64,000 bases of DNA. It comes from UBA5072 sp963790105. GTDB lineage: Bacteria; Bacteroidota; Bacteroidia; Bacteroidales; UBA10428. Every line of letters starts with the position of its first letter. Position 1 is the stretch's first letter. The DNA is taken from contig CAWBNI010000030.1 of the NCBI GenBank assembly GCA_963790105.1, forward strand, positions 62,001-126,000. The letters run 5' to 3'. This document shows, piece by piece, positions 1 through 11,391 of this stretch. The notes beneath the pieces were generated by a model. It had not been told where the DNA came from and ran no database searches. It saw only the letters and a program-made list of their open reading frames with translations. The translations under genes were made by a program, and so were the position numbers.

Positions 1-40
1 GTCTGCCGGGAGCCAGGGTTTACCGGTTTAGACAAAAGAA

Positions 41-88
41 GAAAGGAAAATCAGCAAACCCATTATACGGGTACCGATTTTCCTTTTC
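41..88 (-). terminator. Putative hairpin terminator downstream of the TonB receptor
   Basis: A near-perfect inverted repeat (GAAAGGAAAATC at 41-52 and GATTTTCCTTTTC at 76-88) encloses a smaller ACCC/GGGT stem at 58-72. Read on the minus strand the hairpin is followed by a T-rich stretch (reverse complement of 31-40). It lies about 50 bases past the receptor stop codon, where an intrinsic terminator would be expected. No other gene is visible in 1-139. Confidence 0.5.
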
Positions 89-139
89 ATCTTTTTAAAA
101 CTTAATCAGAAATGTTTACAATCTGAGATTAATCATTTA

Positions 140-3118
140 TCAGAACCTGTATCGCACACCGAGGTCAGCCGTCAAACCAAATTTCTCCTGGTATGTGAGC
201 CGTGGATCACCCCTGAGTTTTTGTGATTCTGTAAAATTGGTGAGGTTTGCAATATTGGCGATCACCTCGAATCCGCTTACCTTCGCGATTTTGAATTTCT
301 GGGTTAGCTGAAGATCCCATCTGTTGAAATGTTCCTTTTCTGAATCCAGTCTCGTAGCACCATGGTAGTTTACCCCGGTATAGATCAAACCATTATACTG
401 GTATGACAGCCATGCATTAAAACCCTTGAAGTTAAATCCAAGTGAAACATTGGCAATACTCTGGGGCTGGTACAGCAGCGGACCGGTTATGGTTGAATCA
501 ACCCTCACATTCACTGGTCTGCCGCCTCCGGGAGGGGTTACCGTCCTCATATCGGTATATGGGTAGGTGGTCTTGTGAATGAGAGTAGGTATAATTCGCA
601 TACAGGGTGAAGAAGTTAAAAGGCTTTGGCAGATAGAAAAAGGAGGTTTGCCATTCAAATTCAATACCTTCAATATTGGCTTTATAGGGGTGATTTTCCC
701 ATATGGTCATGTTAACCATCGCGTTATCCGGGAATGGAGGAACCAGGGGATCACCCTTTGATGCGCTGATAGGTTCTGCTCCATATCTTATTTTCCACCG
801 TTTTGTAAAAACCGGTGACCGATAACAGTCCGATCTTATCTCCGTGAAACGTAAACTGTGCATCGTAACTGGTCCATAGTTCAGCTTTTAATTTAGGATT
901 GTTAGCCTGGTATGAAAACGGTGCCCAACCTGTATTTACGTAAGTGTTTGGTGATATGGAATTGAAATCGGGACGGCTCAGAGTTTTCGTATACGAGAAA
1001 TGTGCATAGAACTTATCGGTCGGTTTTATCCTCAGGTGGATCATCGGCAGGAAAAACTCATCTGATCTTGTAGCCGATGTATCATCTCCTGCGAGAGGTT
1101 CATAAAGCGTGGGAGGATATTGCGGAGGCAATGCATAGAAACCCTTCATGTCGGCAGAGGTATGTTCATACCGTAAACCGGGCATGAACATTACATACTT
1201 GGTGATATTGAATTCCGGCATAATATAGGCGGCAGCATATTTTTCCTTTATGTCCTGGTCATTTATCATACATGCCGGATAAGCCTGAATAAAGCTGATA
1301 TTTCTATAGTCAAAGATAATGGGCAGGGCCTGGCCGGGATCCATTTCAGAATAATACTTTGTTATATCCATCCATTCAGAGTACATCTGATTCATCCGGT
1401 CCATGTTAAAGTTATATCCAAAATTGTAATCTCCACCCAGAAAGTTATCTACCTTTTTATCCTCCAGACCAACGGCGGAAATATTACCAAATTGGTTTAA
1501 CGTGATCCAATCGATTGAATCGGATAAAAATTTCGGTCCTATCACATTGACCGATGCATTCTGATTTCCGGTACCTACCTGGTCATCCCTGAACCTCTTC
1601 TTCTCCCGGTAAACTCCTCCGAATTTAACGCTTCCTTCAATCAGACCTCCTATTTTAAAAGGAACTGTCACATTCAGGTAACCCGTTAAGTTTTTATCTT
1701 CTGTTTTACTGTCGGTCCTGCTAAATCCATTCCACCAGCAATCAATTAAATTTTCCGGATCATCATGAAACAGGGGGACAACCTTCCGTTGGATCCATCT
1801 TACGGATCTCCGGGGTTGTATTGTCAGCTGTGGAAGCATTATTAAACGACCAACTCCAGTTTCTGGCCCCGATATTGCCGCTATATCCCTGGGAATAAGA
1901 AATACCATAATCCGTCTTAATGTTCAGAAACTTCAATTTGGATTCACCACTCAGCGCAGACTGGAAAATGTCGCTTGTATTATCGGGTCGGCTGTCGAAA
2001 GAATATCCCACATTTCCTGCCCCAACCAGATTATAGCTTTTCGACTGGCTGTTATATTCATTCTTTGAAGTGTTATACATACCATATAACATGAGGGTGG
2101 TACCCGGTGATAACTTATAGTCAAGGGACACCATGGCTGATTTACGGTATATGATAGAAGAGATATCGTTCAGCCATACATTTTGAAGCATAATGTCACC
2201 TTCCTTGTCAGAGCCTTCAATAGTGTACTGAGCACTCATAGTCTGGATGCTCCGGTTTACCCGTTCGGCATTAACCGAAACCAGTACCCCGAGTTTATCA
2301 TTCAGGAAACGGTTGCTTACTTCACCCAATAGCTTGTAATTGCCCCAGTAATCGTTCAACTGGTTATATCCGCCCTGGGCCATCAAATTAACATGAAAAT
2401 GCTGGGGTGCTTCCCTCAGTTTCAGATTCACTGATCCTGCCACTGAATTACCTTCCATATCGGCGGTAAGGGATTTGAAAACTTCAACTCCCTGCAAGGC
2501 ATACTGTGAAATTCCACTGATGTTGGTACCCCGGCCCTCTCCGCTCGTGGCGGCCATCTGCACTCCGTTCAGGGATACAGAGGCATACCTTGGCTCAAGT
2601 CCGCGAATTACAAGGCCGGTACCTTCACCACCTGATCGTATAACTGAAATACCCGGCAAACGGCCAATGGCTTCTGTGGCATTGGCATCGGGATTTTCCT
2701 GCAAACGGTCAGGTGCTACCACATTCTTTATCGTGTTGGAATTGATCTGCTGCTGAACAGCCTGTTTCTGTCCTCTCCCCTGGGCTGTGATCACCACTTC
2801 CCCTAAGGTCTGTATGTCAGGATTCAACGCAATATCAATGGATGATTGTGTACCCACAGTTACGGTTTGTGACTGATACCCGATAAAGGAATATACCAGA
2901 ACCGATTCAGCACCACTTACCAAAACTGAATACCTGCCGTCCACCTCGGATACGGTACCTGTCAGGGTTCCCTGCACCAATATATTCACTCCCGGCAAAA
3001 CTTCCCCGGTGGTTGCATCAGTAATTTTCCCGTTAACCCTTATCTGGGATTTTTGTGCAAAAATCAGGGAATAAGTACTGATGAAAAGAAACAATAGGAA
3101 AACGAAAAGTTTTTTCAT
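140..3118 (-). CDS. TonB-dependent outer-membrane receptor (frameshifted)
   Basis: Outer-membrane TonB-dependent receptor of about 990 residues. The N-terminal frame (1763-3118) has a signal peptide of about 22 residues, then a carboxypeptidase-D-regulatory-like domain (GKITDATTGEVLPGVNILVQ, about residues 30-50) and a plug domain with GRLPGISVIRSGGEG and VIRGLEPRYASVSLNGVQ at roughly 150-190. The remainder is beta-barrel ending in the aromatic VRYRF expected of the C-terminal strand. The barrel is spread over three further frames (751-1908, 498-863, 140-673) that join without loss. The jumps are near 1775 (a run of five G), near 785 and near 580. It resembles general TonB receptors more than SusC, and no SusD gene is next to it. 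It probably imports an oligosaccharide released by neighbouring enzymes; the ligand is inferred from context only. Confidence 0.85.
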
Positions 3119-3154
3119 TTGTAGTTATAGTTTAAAGGTCAATTATTCAAAAAA

Positions 3155-3185
3155 CAATACTAAGAATAAAGCTATGAAATGTCAA
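3155..3185 (-). promoter_or_regulatory. Candidate Bacteroidota-type promoter of the TonB receptor
   Basis: On the minus strand a TTG (plus positions 3183-3185) is followed after 20 bases by TAGTATTG (3155-3162), one mismatch from the Bacteroidota -7 consensus TAnnTTTG. It sits about 40 bases before the receptor ATG, in a very AT-rich spacer (3119-3255). The short consensus makes chance matches likely. Confidence 0.3.
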
Positions 3186-3255
3186 TATACTATTTGTACT
3201 ATTATTTATATATTTTAATCTTTTTTTCAGATATATTTTATCCCTCCTTTCTTTA

Positions 3256-5273
3256 TTAATGCTGCCATATGCACCTGTAATTGAATCTCCGGTTTGGCGC
3301 TGCATCCCCATCGACGCAGAGCGAAATGGGATCTTTCAGTTCAGCCGGGTTATCACACCATTTAAAATCGAATGTAGACATATTGCCTCTTAATCCGATC
3401 AGCTTGCGGGGAATAGCCAATTCAACCAGGTTACCCTTGTATTTATAGGATACTCTTGCCTTTTCAACCCAGGGATTGCCTGCATTTTTGGGATCATAGG
3501 CCATGAGGGTAGTAGTTTTGTCATCCACAATATGCTTATTGATCAGAAAATCATATCCATGCCATCCGGTAGACGGATCAGCATCGGCATCAATCAGCAA
3601 AAGCATCCAGTTATCACCGGAGGAAGGTGTCAATGCCTGGTCAGTTTCGGCATAGAAAAAAGCATTTTCAGCATCCACGGCAACCTTGCAGGTAACAATG
3701 TCATTCCGGCCTGTAGTTGTTTACATAATGATTACCGCCATACCCTTTATAATCACGGTGAATTACATCTCCCTTTGTATCCCTGTATTCCGTGGTTATA
3801 ATTTTCCAATCGGAGCCATCGCCATCTATCTTGATTGTGTGATATCCCTTTAATTCAGGAATCGGACGAATTCCTTTATAAAGCCGGATATTTTCTGCCA
3901 TTTGCATGTAATAGTTATCCGTATAGCCATCTTTCATGGGCTGGATGCAACGGTTAAACTCGGCATTGTACTGATCAACGAAGAAATAGGAACTCTTCCG
4001 GCGCATAAACGGAAACGATACTCCGTCCATGGGCGGATACTTCCCTGCGGTCCATTCATTCCAGTCATTTAAATAAAGGAACTGGGGATTTGCTTTAAGC
4101 GCTTCATCCCATCTGTCCTGGAAATAAATACCATATCCTTCGGGATTTTTAACCACCTTGCCAAGCCAGGGAACATAGGCTGAATCCGGCAGGTCATACT
4201 GGTTTAAAGCCGGTTCATCCCGTTCCCGGGTCCATGATTTTCCAACCAGGCTGGAGGGATGCTGGGCCGGAGTAACTGCCGCTTCTTCCCTGATCCCGTT
4301 ATGCAATGAAACGAGATCCATGGGATCCATTGCTTTCACTTTTTCATTTCCCAGATCATACCCGAAACTCCAGTTATTCTCCGTACCGACAAATCGTTTA
4401 CCGGCCCATTCATAATAACCCCACCAAAAATTCCGGAGGGTGAAATAGCTTTTTACTTCCTTTGTATAATCCTTATAAAACTCCTCGGTATAGTCCGGAT
4501 CACCGTAATGCGGATTTTTTGGATCGGTTTTCGCCGCGGCATCATAATGGGGATTGGGATGTTTTACACCCTGGCCGTTGGCATCCACTTCGGGCGTCTC
4601 ATTATATAGCAACAACGGTTTGCCATCCCAGTAATACCAGAGATCGCTGAACCGTTTGGCCTTGTATACCTTATCATACAGATCCTGTACAACAGTGATC
4701 ACCGGACCGTTAAATGCCCAGAAGCAGAATTGCGGAACCTTGTTCCCTTCTGCCTTCATCTTTTCCATGGTACTGAAAAGCACTTCCCATTCATCCCAGT
4801 ATCTGACGGCATTTGTAACGTCCATAACGAGCACATCCACCCCGGCATCGGCCAGCATGGACATATCCTTTCGGATCACAAATTCATCCTTGCTGAGGAA
4901 ATATCCGTTTTCAGGCTCACCCCAATGGTACGATCCTTCCTTCCAGGCCGGGTGATTTGCATCGAGCCGTGCATCAGGATGTTCGGCAAGTACACGGGTC
5001 ACATCGCCGCTATAGGGACTTTTCAGATCAGCGTTGTTGTCACTGTGCCAGGTGATATAGAAAATACCAACCACCCTGCGCTGGTCATTCTTTAAAGGGC
5101 CCGCTTCACCGATCAGGGGCATTTTACGTCCCAAAGCATCAGTGGCGACCCAGGTGTCGGAATACAGATCCCTGACCTGTGCAATTAGCTGAACCGGCAG
5201 CGGTCACAAAGAACAGCACCGGAATGAGAACCACAAGCATCAGGAACCGATTAAAAGAATTTCTCTTATTCAT
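3256..5273 (-). CDS. GH71/99-like secreted hydrolase with CBM9-like C-terminus, paralogue A (frameshifted)
   Basis: Predicted secreted glycosidase-like protein of about 670 residues. The N-terminus (ATG at 5273) is a hydrophobic signal sequence; a frameshift near 5170 then leads into the conserved opening WVATDALGRK. The central barrel (frame 3701-5134) shows VVGIFYITWH, DAGVDVLVMDVTNA, WYYWDGKPLLLYN and LNDWNEWTAG, the hallmarks of GH71/GH99-like proteins, where the WNEW-type motif carries a carboxylate near the active site. A second frameshift near 3690 leads to a CBM9/DOMON-like beta-sandwich (NAFFYAETDQALTP, then WMLLLIDADADPSTGWHGYD). Closest in this window to the GH71/99-like half of the 20382-24271 protein (shared GYFLS/GYYLS and FVDQYN/FIDQYN blocks). 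Substrate unknown. Confidence 0.7.
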
Positions 5274-5314
5274 TGTATTAATAGAATTATATGTGATATC
5301 AGAATCGATTTAAC

Positions 5315-8300
5315 TCATTCATACACCCTGAGACAGTCCAGGGAAATTTTACCATTTTTCCCTCTGATGACAATGGCATTTTTCTTTTCACCCAGGGAGC
5401 GCATTGAAAATACAACCGCACTTTTCACCTGGTTTTCAGCATGAAGATCAATATTTGCCAACAACCTTTCCGTTTACCAGTATTTCAGCCATTCCCAGGG
5501 AAGGCATTTTAGGACAGTACAGGTCAAATCCACTTCCCGTAAAGCTCCACTTAGCCCGCGCAGTATCGGTTTTTGAAACCGAACCGGTTCCATAGGTGAA
5601 TAATTCCTTATTTTCAATGACTTCCCAATCCTTCAAATTTGAACCTGAATTCAGCAGACCCTCCGTATATAACCAGTCAGTATAACCAGGCTTACTGTCA
5701 CCATTAACCAGGAAGGAATGCATTTCAACCCCGGAATGTTGCATGGCAAACAAGCCGCACTTTCCAATACTGCTGTTTTTCAGTATCCCCTTGCCAGGCA
5801 ATTTTATGATTGATTGATATGCTGATTTGCATGATTTGCTGATTTGTTGATTTGCTGATTTGATGTGCCGGATATCTAAATGAATTTCAGGTGATTTATC
5901 AAGAACTCCTCTGGCAATGGTATCGGTGTGACCATCTGCGAGACGCCTCCAGTAAAAGCCATTGGTTATCAGAAAACTGCAACCTGGTATGTGACGTAAA
6001 CATGAGCGGATGCAACTCAGCATCTGAATTTGGATGGTCAGGACCTACAGGCGCCTGTATAATTCCAGAAAACAGCAATTGTTCCGTAATATGAAAAGGA
6101 CGCCTTCATTTCAGGCTGGTTATAAAACCCGGAAATTGCCGTGAATGAAGGAGAACCGTGACCTGAAAATACAAAGCCGGTATCTCTTTGCGGATTTGCT
6201 CCAGTCAGCAGAGGCCAGGTTGATCGTTCCCTGGTTTTCTTTATCCCGGCTGGGATACATCACCTTCAGCCCGTTTTCCTTGTTTACAAAACCCGAAAAT
6301 GTTTGTCCCCATATACCTTCATATTCATTTTCAGCATGTATACTGTGCCAGACCGAACCCTCTTTCCACAACTGCCACTTTTCCGGATTCATTACATCTT
6401 CGGATGCAGCCCTGAAAATGCATTGAAAATTCCGGTTCTTTGCCACTGAAGTAGCCGGGGCGTATATGGTATCGTTATGCAGAAAAGTCGGAAAATATTC
6501 AAGCAAAGACGGATAGTATTGATCGGATTCAGTGCTGTTCAATAAAACCGGTGCAGACCAGGGACCCTCCGGTGACGGGGCAGTTATGGCAGTCAATCCC
6601 CAGCTGAAATAAGGCCCTGAATCCAGATCAAAAAGAATGACCCATTGATTTTTCAGTTTCATCAGGGTTGCGGCATAGCACCTGTTGTATTTTCCATTAT
6701 AGGGTTTATAATAAAAATACCTGTTTGTAATGGCCGGTTTGCTGTAAATGCTGTAAGGCCCTTCGGGCTTATCGGATACAGCCACGGCAATCCCTCCGTG
6801 CATGAGACCTTTAATATCCCAGGTGAATGCGGTTGTCCCATAATCAAATCCCATATAGTATTTCCCGTCTGAATAAACGATTGATACATCCGGGGCTAAT
6901 GTGATTATTCCTTCTTCCCCCTCAAGTTTCACCTCTTCGTCCCTGAAAACCGGTCCCTTGAATTTCCAGGTTTTGCCCTTGTCTTCCGAACAATATACCA
7001 CACAGGAACTGTCCAATTTCTGATTTGTTTTTATCTTCACCCAGGGCATAACCGGTGTGGTATTCTCCCACATAAACGTATTCATTTCCGGAAACCGGAT
7101 CTTCAAAATAAAAGCCATTTACCGGCCAGTTGAAAGGCGGAGTGCCCCGTTCAACGGGATTTTTCGCGTATCTTTTAAAATTGTCAAATGAAGGGTCGCC
7201 TAATACCGGATGTCTCATCCAGGCATCTTTTAGCGGGAGTGTAGCAAAATCGATTCCCGTAACTGTAAGCCAGGTGGTATAATCCTCCCCTTTATCACCG
7301 GCACTGGCATAATCTACAAGTGTTATCTGCTTCCCGTCAGTTGTATTTACAGATCCGCAAAACCAGAAATTGTCATTTTCCTTAAAAGCCATTTTCCTTA
7401 CAGCCGACGCATCCAGCTTAAATCCGGGGGCAGCCGATGAAACAGTATCCATGGCCAGCAGGACCGGGCCATAATAAACCGAAGTTTTACCGGCACATTT
7501 TTCCTCACCAACCCAGAAATGGACCGACATATCGAAACTGATCCCAATACTGTCACCTGATTTCCATGCCCTGCTGATCACAAGGTATTTTCCGGGTGTT
7601 ATGTTTTCAATGGGTTTCCCGTTAACGTTAACCCTGGTATTTACTGACCAGCGGGGTATGCGCAGGTTAAGATTAAATGCCTCGCTTTTATCAAGTGCCA
7701 GGGTAATTTTAACATCTCCGTGCAATGGATAATCGGTTTTCTGCAGGATTTTAATACTGTTTCCCCCGGGTGTTTTTGTCTCTGCATTTGAGGAGCCGTA
7801 ATAGTTGAGATACAGGTTTTCCTTATCGGTTAAAACTGCCCATTCAGTTATTTCACTTATTCCCCGGTTCCCGTTAGCCTGGCAGCAGTTAAGCTGCCTT
7901 CCCCCTTCGAACCCGTGTCCGGCAAGTTCCACCAGGGATGAAATCCTCTTTCCGTCAGAAAAGTTCATATAGGCAAAATCGTGGGAACCCAGCAGACTGC
8001 CCAGGGCGGCATTGTAAAAGGATAATTCAAGTTCGTCAGCTACAACGGAATTTTTGCTCAGTTTCAGATATTCCACTGAATAAGCCATCCAGGCCACCGT
8101 ACTGCAGGTTTCACTTCCAAAACCATACAGATCCCCCGTGGCTCCCTCACCTGTTCCGAATCCTCCGAAATTATGCCTGTCATATTGAATTATGCTCTGC
8201 CAATAGTGTTCCAAAGCATCGTAATACTCCTGCCTGCCTGTAATCTGATACAGGGTGGAAAGGGTCATGAGTGTATGGAGGCTTTCCCAGCGCCGCTGGT

Positions 8301-9081
8301 TGGACTGATAAAATGCCTTACCCTCTGCTGCGGCTGTAAGCCAATCGCAGGCAAGAGGCTTCTTCGTGTAAAAATCATCATAGGTAAGCTTCCACTCTTT
8401 CTGAACAATGTATTCGCTTGCCTCAAGATATTTTTTGTCATGGGTTTCCTGGTAAAGAATGGCAAAGGCATGGCTTATGGCAAAATTGCATTCTGCCCAG
8501 TTCTGGGAAACAAAAGTCTGCTTTCCGGCAATAAAATAATTGTAGATGCAATCTGCGGATTTAATGGCAATCTTTAACGCATCCCGGTTTCCGGTAATTT
8601 TATACCATTGATATAGTCCGTATATGCAATGATATTGGCTCCAGGTGTCCCACTTGGCAGTATCCCCGTTAAAACGGGTGCTTTTTGACCAGGGTCCCAG
8701 GTACCCATCCGTTCCCTGGACTGATTTGAACATGCTTACCATCTTATTTCCGGCTTCAAGGGTGGCCGGATTCCCGAAGGCACGGTATGTCTGGGCCATG
8801 CCGGTAAGTATCTTACCCGGAAACTCGCCATGCCACATGCACTTGAACAGGGTGTTTCCTTCAGGATCGGCAAAGGCGGCAAACAGGTTCGGGTTGTCGC
8901 TCAGAACATGCTGCAACCAGGATTGCTCATTCGATTCGAGCAATTTTCCGACATAGCCTCCCAGGTTCATATTGGTCATCCTGTTTTCACTGGCGTCAGG
9001 TAACGGACCTGCAGATGCCAGTGAAATTACCGGGATAATTACCCAGGAAAATAGTATTAGGAAATACGGCTTAATATGCAC
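5315..9081 (-). CDS. GH127-like beta-L-arabinofuranosidase fused to GH43-like domain (frameshifted)
   Basis: One large secreted protein of about 1250 residues. The frame 6922-9081 begins with a signal peptide (GTG start at 9081) and a GH127 (old DUF1680) catalytic barrel: GSETCSTVAW (Glu324, Cys326) and LNCCQANG (Cys399, Cys400) match the Glu/Cys zinc-site constellation known from GH127. The same open frame runs on, without a stop or new signal peptide, into the start of a five-bladed GH43-like propeller (RGTPPFNWPVNGFYFEDP, then YVYVGEYHTGYALG). A frameshift near 7015 continues the propeller in frame 6120-7118 (APDVSIVYSDGKYYMGFDYG, SPEGPWSAPVL). Three or more further frameshifts (near 6195, 6045, 5990, 5450) lead to a C-terminal beta-sandwich ending at 5315. 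A short DNA repeat (5807-5865) lies inside the coding frame. GH127 removes beta-linked L-arabinofuranose; the GH43-like part may act on arabinose or xylose links. Confidence 0.75.
5807..5865. repeat. Tandem (GCTGATTTG)-type short repeat inside a coding region
   Basis: About 59 bases built from variants of GCTGATTTG / TTGATTTG, with an ATTGATTGAT start. Such units usually sit between genes in Bacteroidota genomes, but here they interrupt the C-terminal part of the GH127-GH43-like gene without breaking the local reading frame, encoding a low-complexity Ser/Gln/Lys/Ile-rich stretch. Confidence 0.6.
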
Positions 9082-9559
9082 AAATATCAGATAGATATGG
9101 ACAAAAAAAGTAATACAATAAATACAAAATGCCTTTGTATAATAAGTGCAAAAGTTGTCATTACAAGTTATGGTATAATTTTATTTTGCAGTCTTTTAAT
9201 ATCGATTTTGTTTTGTACAAAATCAAAATTTTTTTATATAAAATGAACGGGCGGAAATGGTTTTGCAGTTTTGGGGGAAATGATCTGCGTGATCTGCGAG
9301 AGACAATTTGCAAGAAAACATACCGGTAAATAATGAGATTGCCAAAAGTTTAAACGCAGAGTCCCGGAGTTTTGTTCTGAGTGACGCCTTGAACGCAAAG
9401 CACGCTAAGTGAGGTCGCTGAGAAATCTGCGAATTAACTCAGATTAACTCGTTTGCGAAACTCTAGCTGCGAGCTAATCTGCGAAATCCGTGAGATCTGC
9501 GAGCAAAAACGCCCCAAAGCGTAAATTATAACCGCGAGATAACCGTAATAGATCTGATA
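9082..9559. other. Gene-free spacer: AT-rich promoter region plus dispersed repeat
   Basis: No credible gene. The part next to the GH127-type gene (9082-9250) is very AT-rich and probably holds its minus-strand promoter, though no clean -33/-7 pair stands out. It contains a perfect 8-base stem (GATTTTGT at 9204-9211, ACAAAATC at 9217-9224, loop TTTGT). The rest (about 9280-9540) is the dispersed repeat annotated separately. Confidence 0.6.
9280..9540 (+). repeat. Dispersed CTGCGAGATCTGCG-type intergenic repeat, copy 1
   Basis: Made of GATCTGCG / CTGCGAGA-like units, with a conserved core at 9311-9361 that contains AAACATACCGGTAAA and AATGAGATTGCCAAAA and ends in AACGCAGAG. The same blocks occur in the same order but on the opposite strand at about 25820-26165. 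Non-coding; it lies between two transcription units. Confidence 0.75.
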
Positions 9560-11375
9560 TTATTTGACCGAGTATACAAAATTGAAACGACCGCCGGGCG
9601 CAGCATCTCCGTTCACATAAAAATCCATAATGTTGCCGTTTTCCTGCATATTATCATTCCATTTGAATTCGATATCGATGTCTTTACCGACGAGATTGAG
9701 CAGTTGTTTTCCAATCATTACTTCCAGCTTATTATCCTTTACGGCAAACCTGGCCTGCCCTGCTACTTCCCATTCCCAGCGACCTCCGATATTTTTTTCA
9801 ACGAATACCGATTTCCCTTTTGGACTCACCCGGTTGATCACAAAGTCATACCCATTCCACCCGGTGGATTTATCGCGGTCTGTATCCAGGAACAGCATCA
9901 TCCAGTTCCGGTCAGTGGCAGGAGAAAGCGGATCCGCCGTTTCCGCGTAGAAATACAGGTTATTCAGCATCCCGCGCGACTTTGGCCCCGGAGATGTCAT
10001 TGCGGCCCGAATTATTGATATAGAAATCACCACCATATCCCTTATGGTTCCGGTGAAGCGTATTCCCCTTGTAGTGTTTGTAGTAAGGAAGTACATTATC
10101 CCATCCATCTGCCTTGCCAATCTTAATGGTAACCTCAGGAGAGGGTTTCTCAGGCACTGTCATTCCCTTAAATCTCCTTACGTTATCAACGAGTTGCATG
10201 TAATACACGTCACCCCGGTCTCCCCATCCCTTGTTGGGCTCAATATCCCGACTGCGATCCCAGTCAAATTCATCGGGAAAAGCCATATAATATGGCTTGT
10301 TGGGAGGCCAGTCTGCCACCCGTCCTGCAACATATTCATTCCACCCGGTGACAAACACCAGTTCAGGATCGATTTCCATAGCCCTGTCCCACTGTTCCTG
10401 GAAATTCCAGCCATACAAGTAGCCTTCCGGTCGCGGGTCAAAGCCTTTTTTCTTACTGAAGCTGCGACCATAGGTTCCGGGTTCATTGAAGGCGCAAAAG
10501 TGTTCACCGCTGGCCAGGTTAGTATTTTGTGACACGCCCACGGTAACCTGTTCAAAACCACCGCTCTCAAGCGGAGCGTACCCATGTTGCGGATAAACCT
10601 CCAGCCAGCCCCAGTTGTCCTTACGCCGGGGGCCATCTATATAATCGGGCTGGCCTGGCCTGAAGGTGAAAAAATCCGCGATCTCACGATCTTCTGCTGA
10701 ACCGGTCAGATCCTCAGGACGCGCCATAATGCAAGGCTTGCCTTTCCACATAAACCATAAATTGCTATATCGTCCCGGCTTGTAAATATCTTCATAAAGC
10801 ATGCGTAATTGAGGACCCCCGTATTCCGGCGATCCGAATGGCAGCAGGAAGGCAATTTTTGGTACGTTTACCCCGTCCTTCTGAGCCTGTGTCCATACCT
10901 CCATCAGCACGTCGTAGCATTCCTTCCAGGTAAGGGTCAGGTTGGAACAATCGAAAAATATAACATCAATCCCTGCATCCGCCAGTAATTCAGCATGTTT
11001 ACGCAATATCCAGGGATCGGTGGTTTTGTAGTACCCGAAAAGCGGCTCTTCCCAATAATAACGACCGGGTTCTCCCCACGCCGGATCGTCAAATGATTTG
11101 ATGGCTTCCGGGTGAGCTCTCAGGATCTGTGTGGTGTTGTTGACCCTGCTTCCGGGTGCCAGGTCGTAAATATGCCACGACCAGTAGAACATGGCTACAT
11201 ACTTATCCTTCCTTCTGATTCCGGCTTCTTCATATGATCTCAATTTGCGTCCCAGGGCATCCGTCGCAGCCCAGGAATCACTATTAACAGCTTGTCCCGT
11301 TGAAGTGCCGGGCAATAAACAAAGCATCACTATAAGGAAAAGGCCTGTTTTAACCAGGAAATTACTAACCATCAC
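9560..11375 (-). CDS. GH71/99-like secreted hydrolase with CBM9-like C-terminus, paralogue B (frameshifted)
   Basis: About 605 residues after one frameshift near 9965. A signal peptide (residues 1-28) is followed by SDSWAATDALGRK, a barrel with YVAMFYWSWH, LADAGIDVIFFDCSN, LWFMWKGKPCIMA and VFVTGWNEYVAGR, and a linker beginning VTIKIGKADGW. After the break comes a CBM9/DOMON-like domain (NLYFYAETADPLSPATDRNW, FKWNDNMQENGNIMDFYVNG). It is very similar over its whole length to the intact paralogue at 15522-17339, which confirms the reconstruction. Last gene of a tight operon, 16 bases after the GH36 gene. Catalytic activity is unproven; the family name rests on the WNEY/W motif and the general barrel pattern. 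Confidence 0.75.
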
Positions 11376-11391
11376 TATATGTTTAACATTA

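Noticed and set aside
140..3118. Canonical SusC/SusD polysaccharide utilisation locus
   Set aside because: No SusD-like protein, sigma/anti-sigma pair or hybrid two-component sensor is present.
5807..5865. CRISPR-like array
   Set aside because: Units are about 9 bases and contiguous, without unique spacers; no cas gene is present.
9129..9329. 66-residue plus-strand gene in the spacer
   Set aside because: Highly AT-rich, overlaps the dispersed repeat, and has no recognisable motif or start signal.
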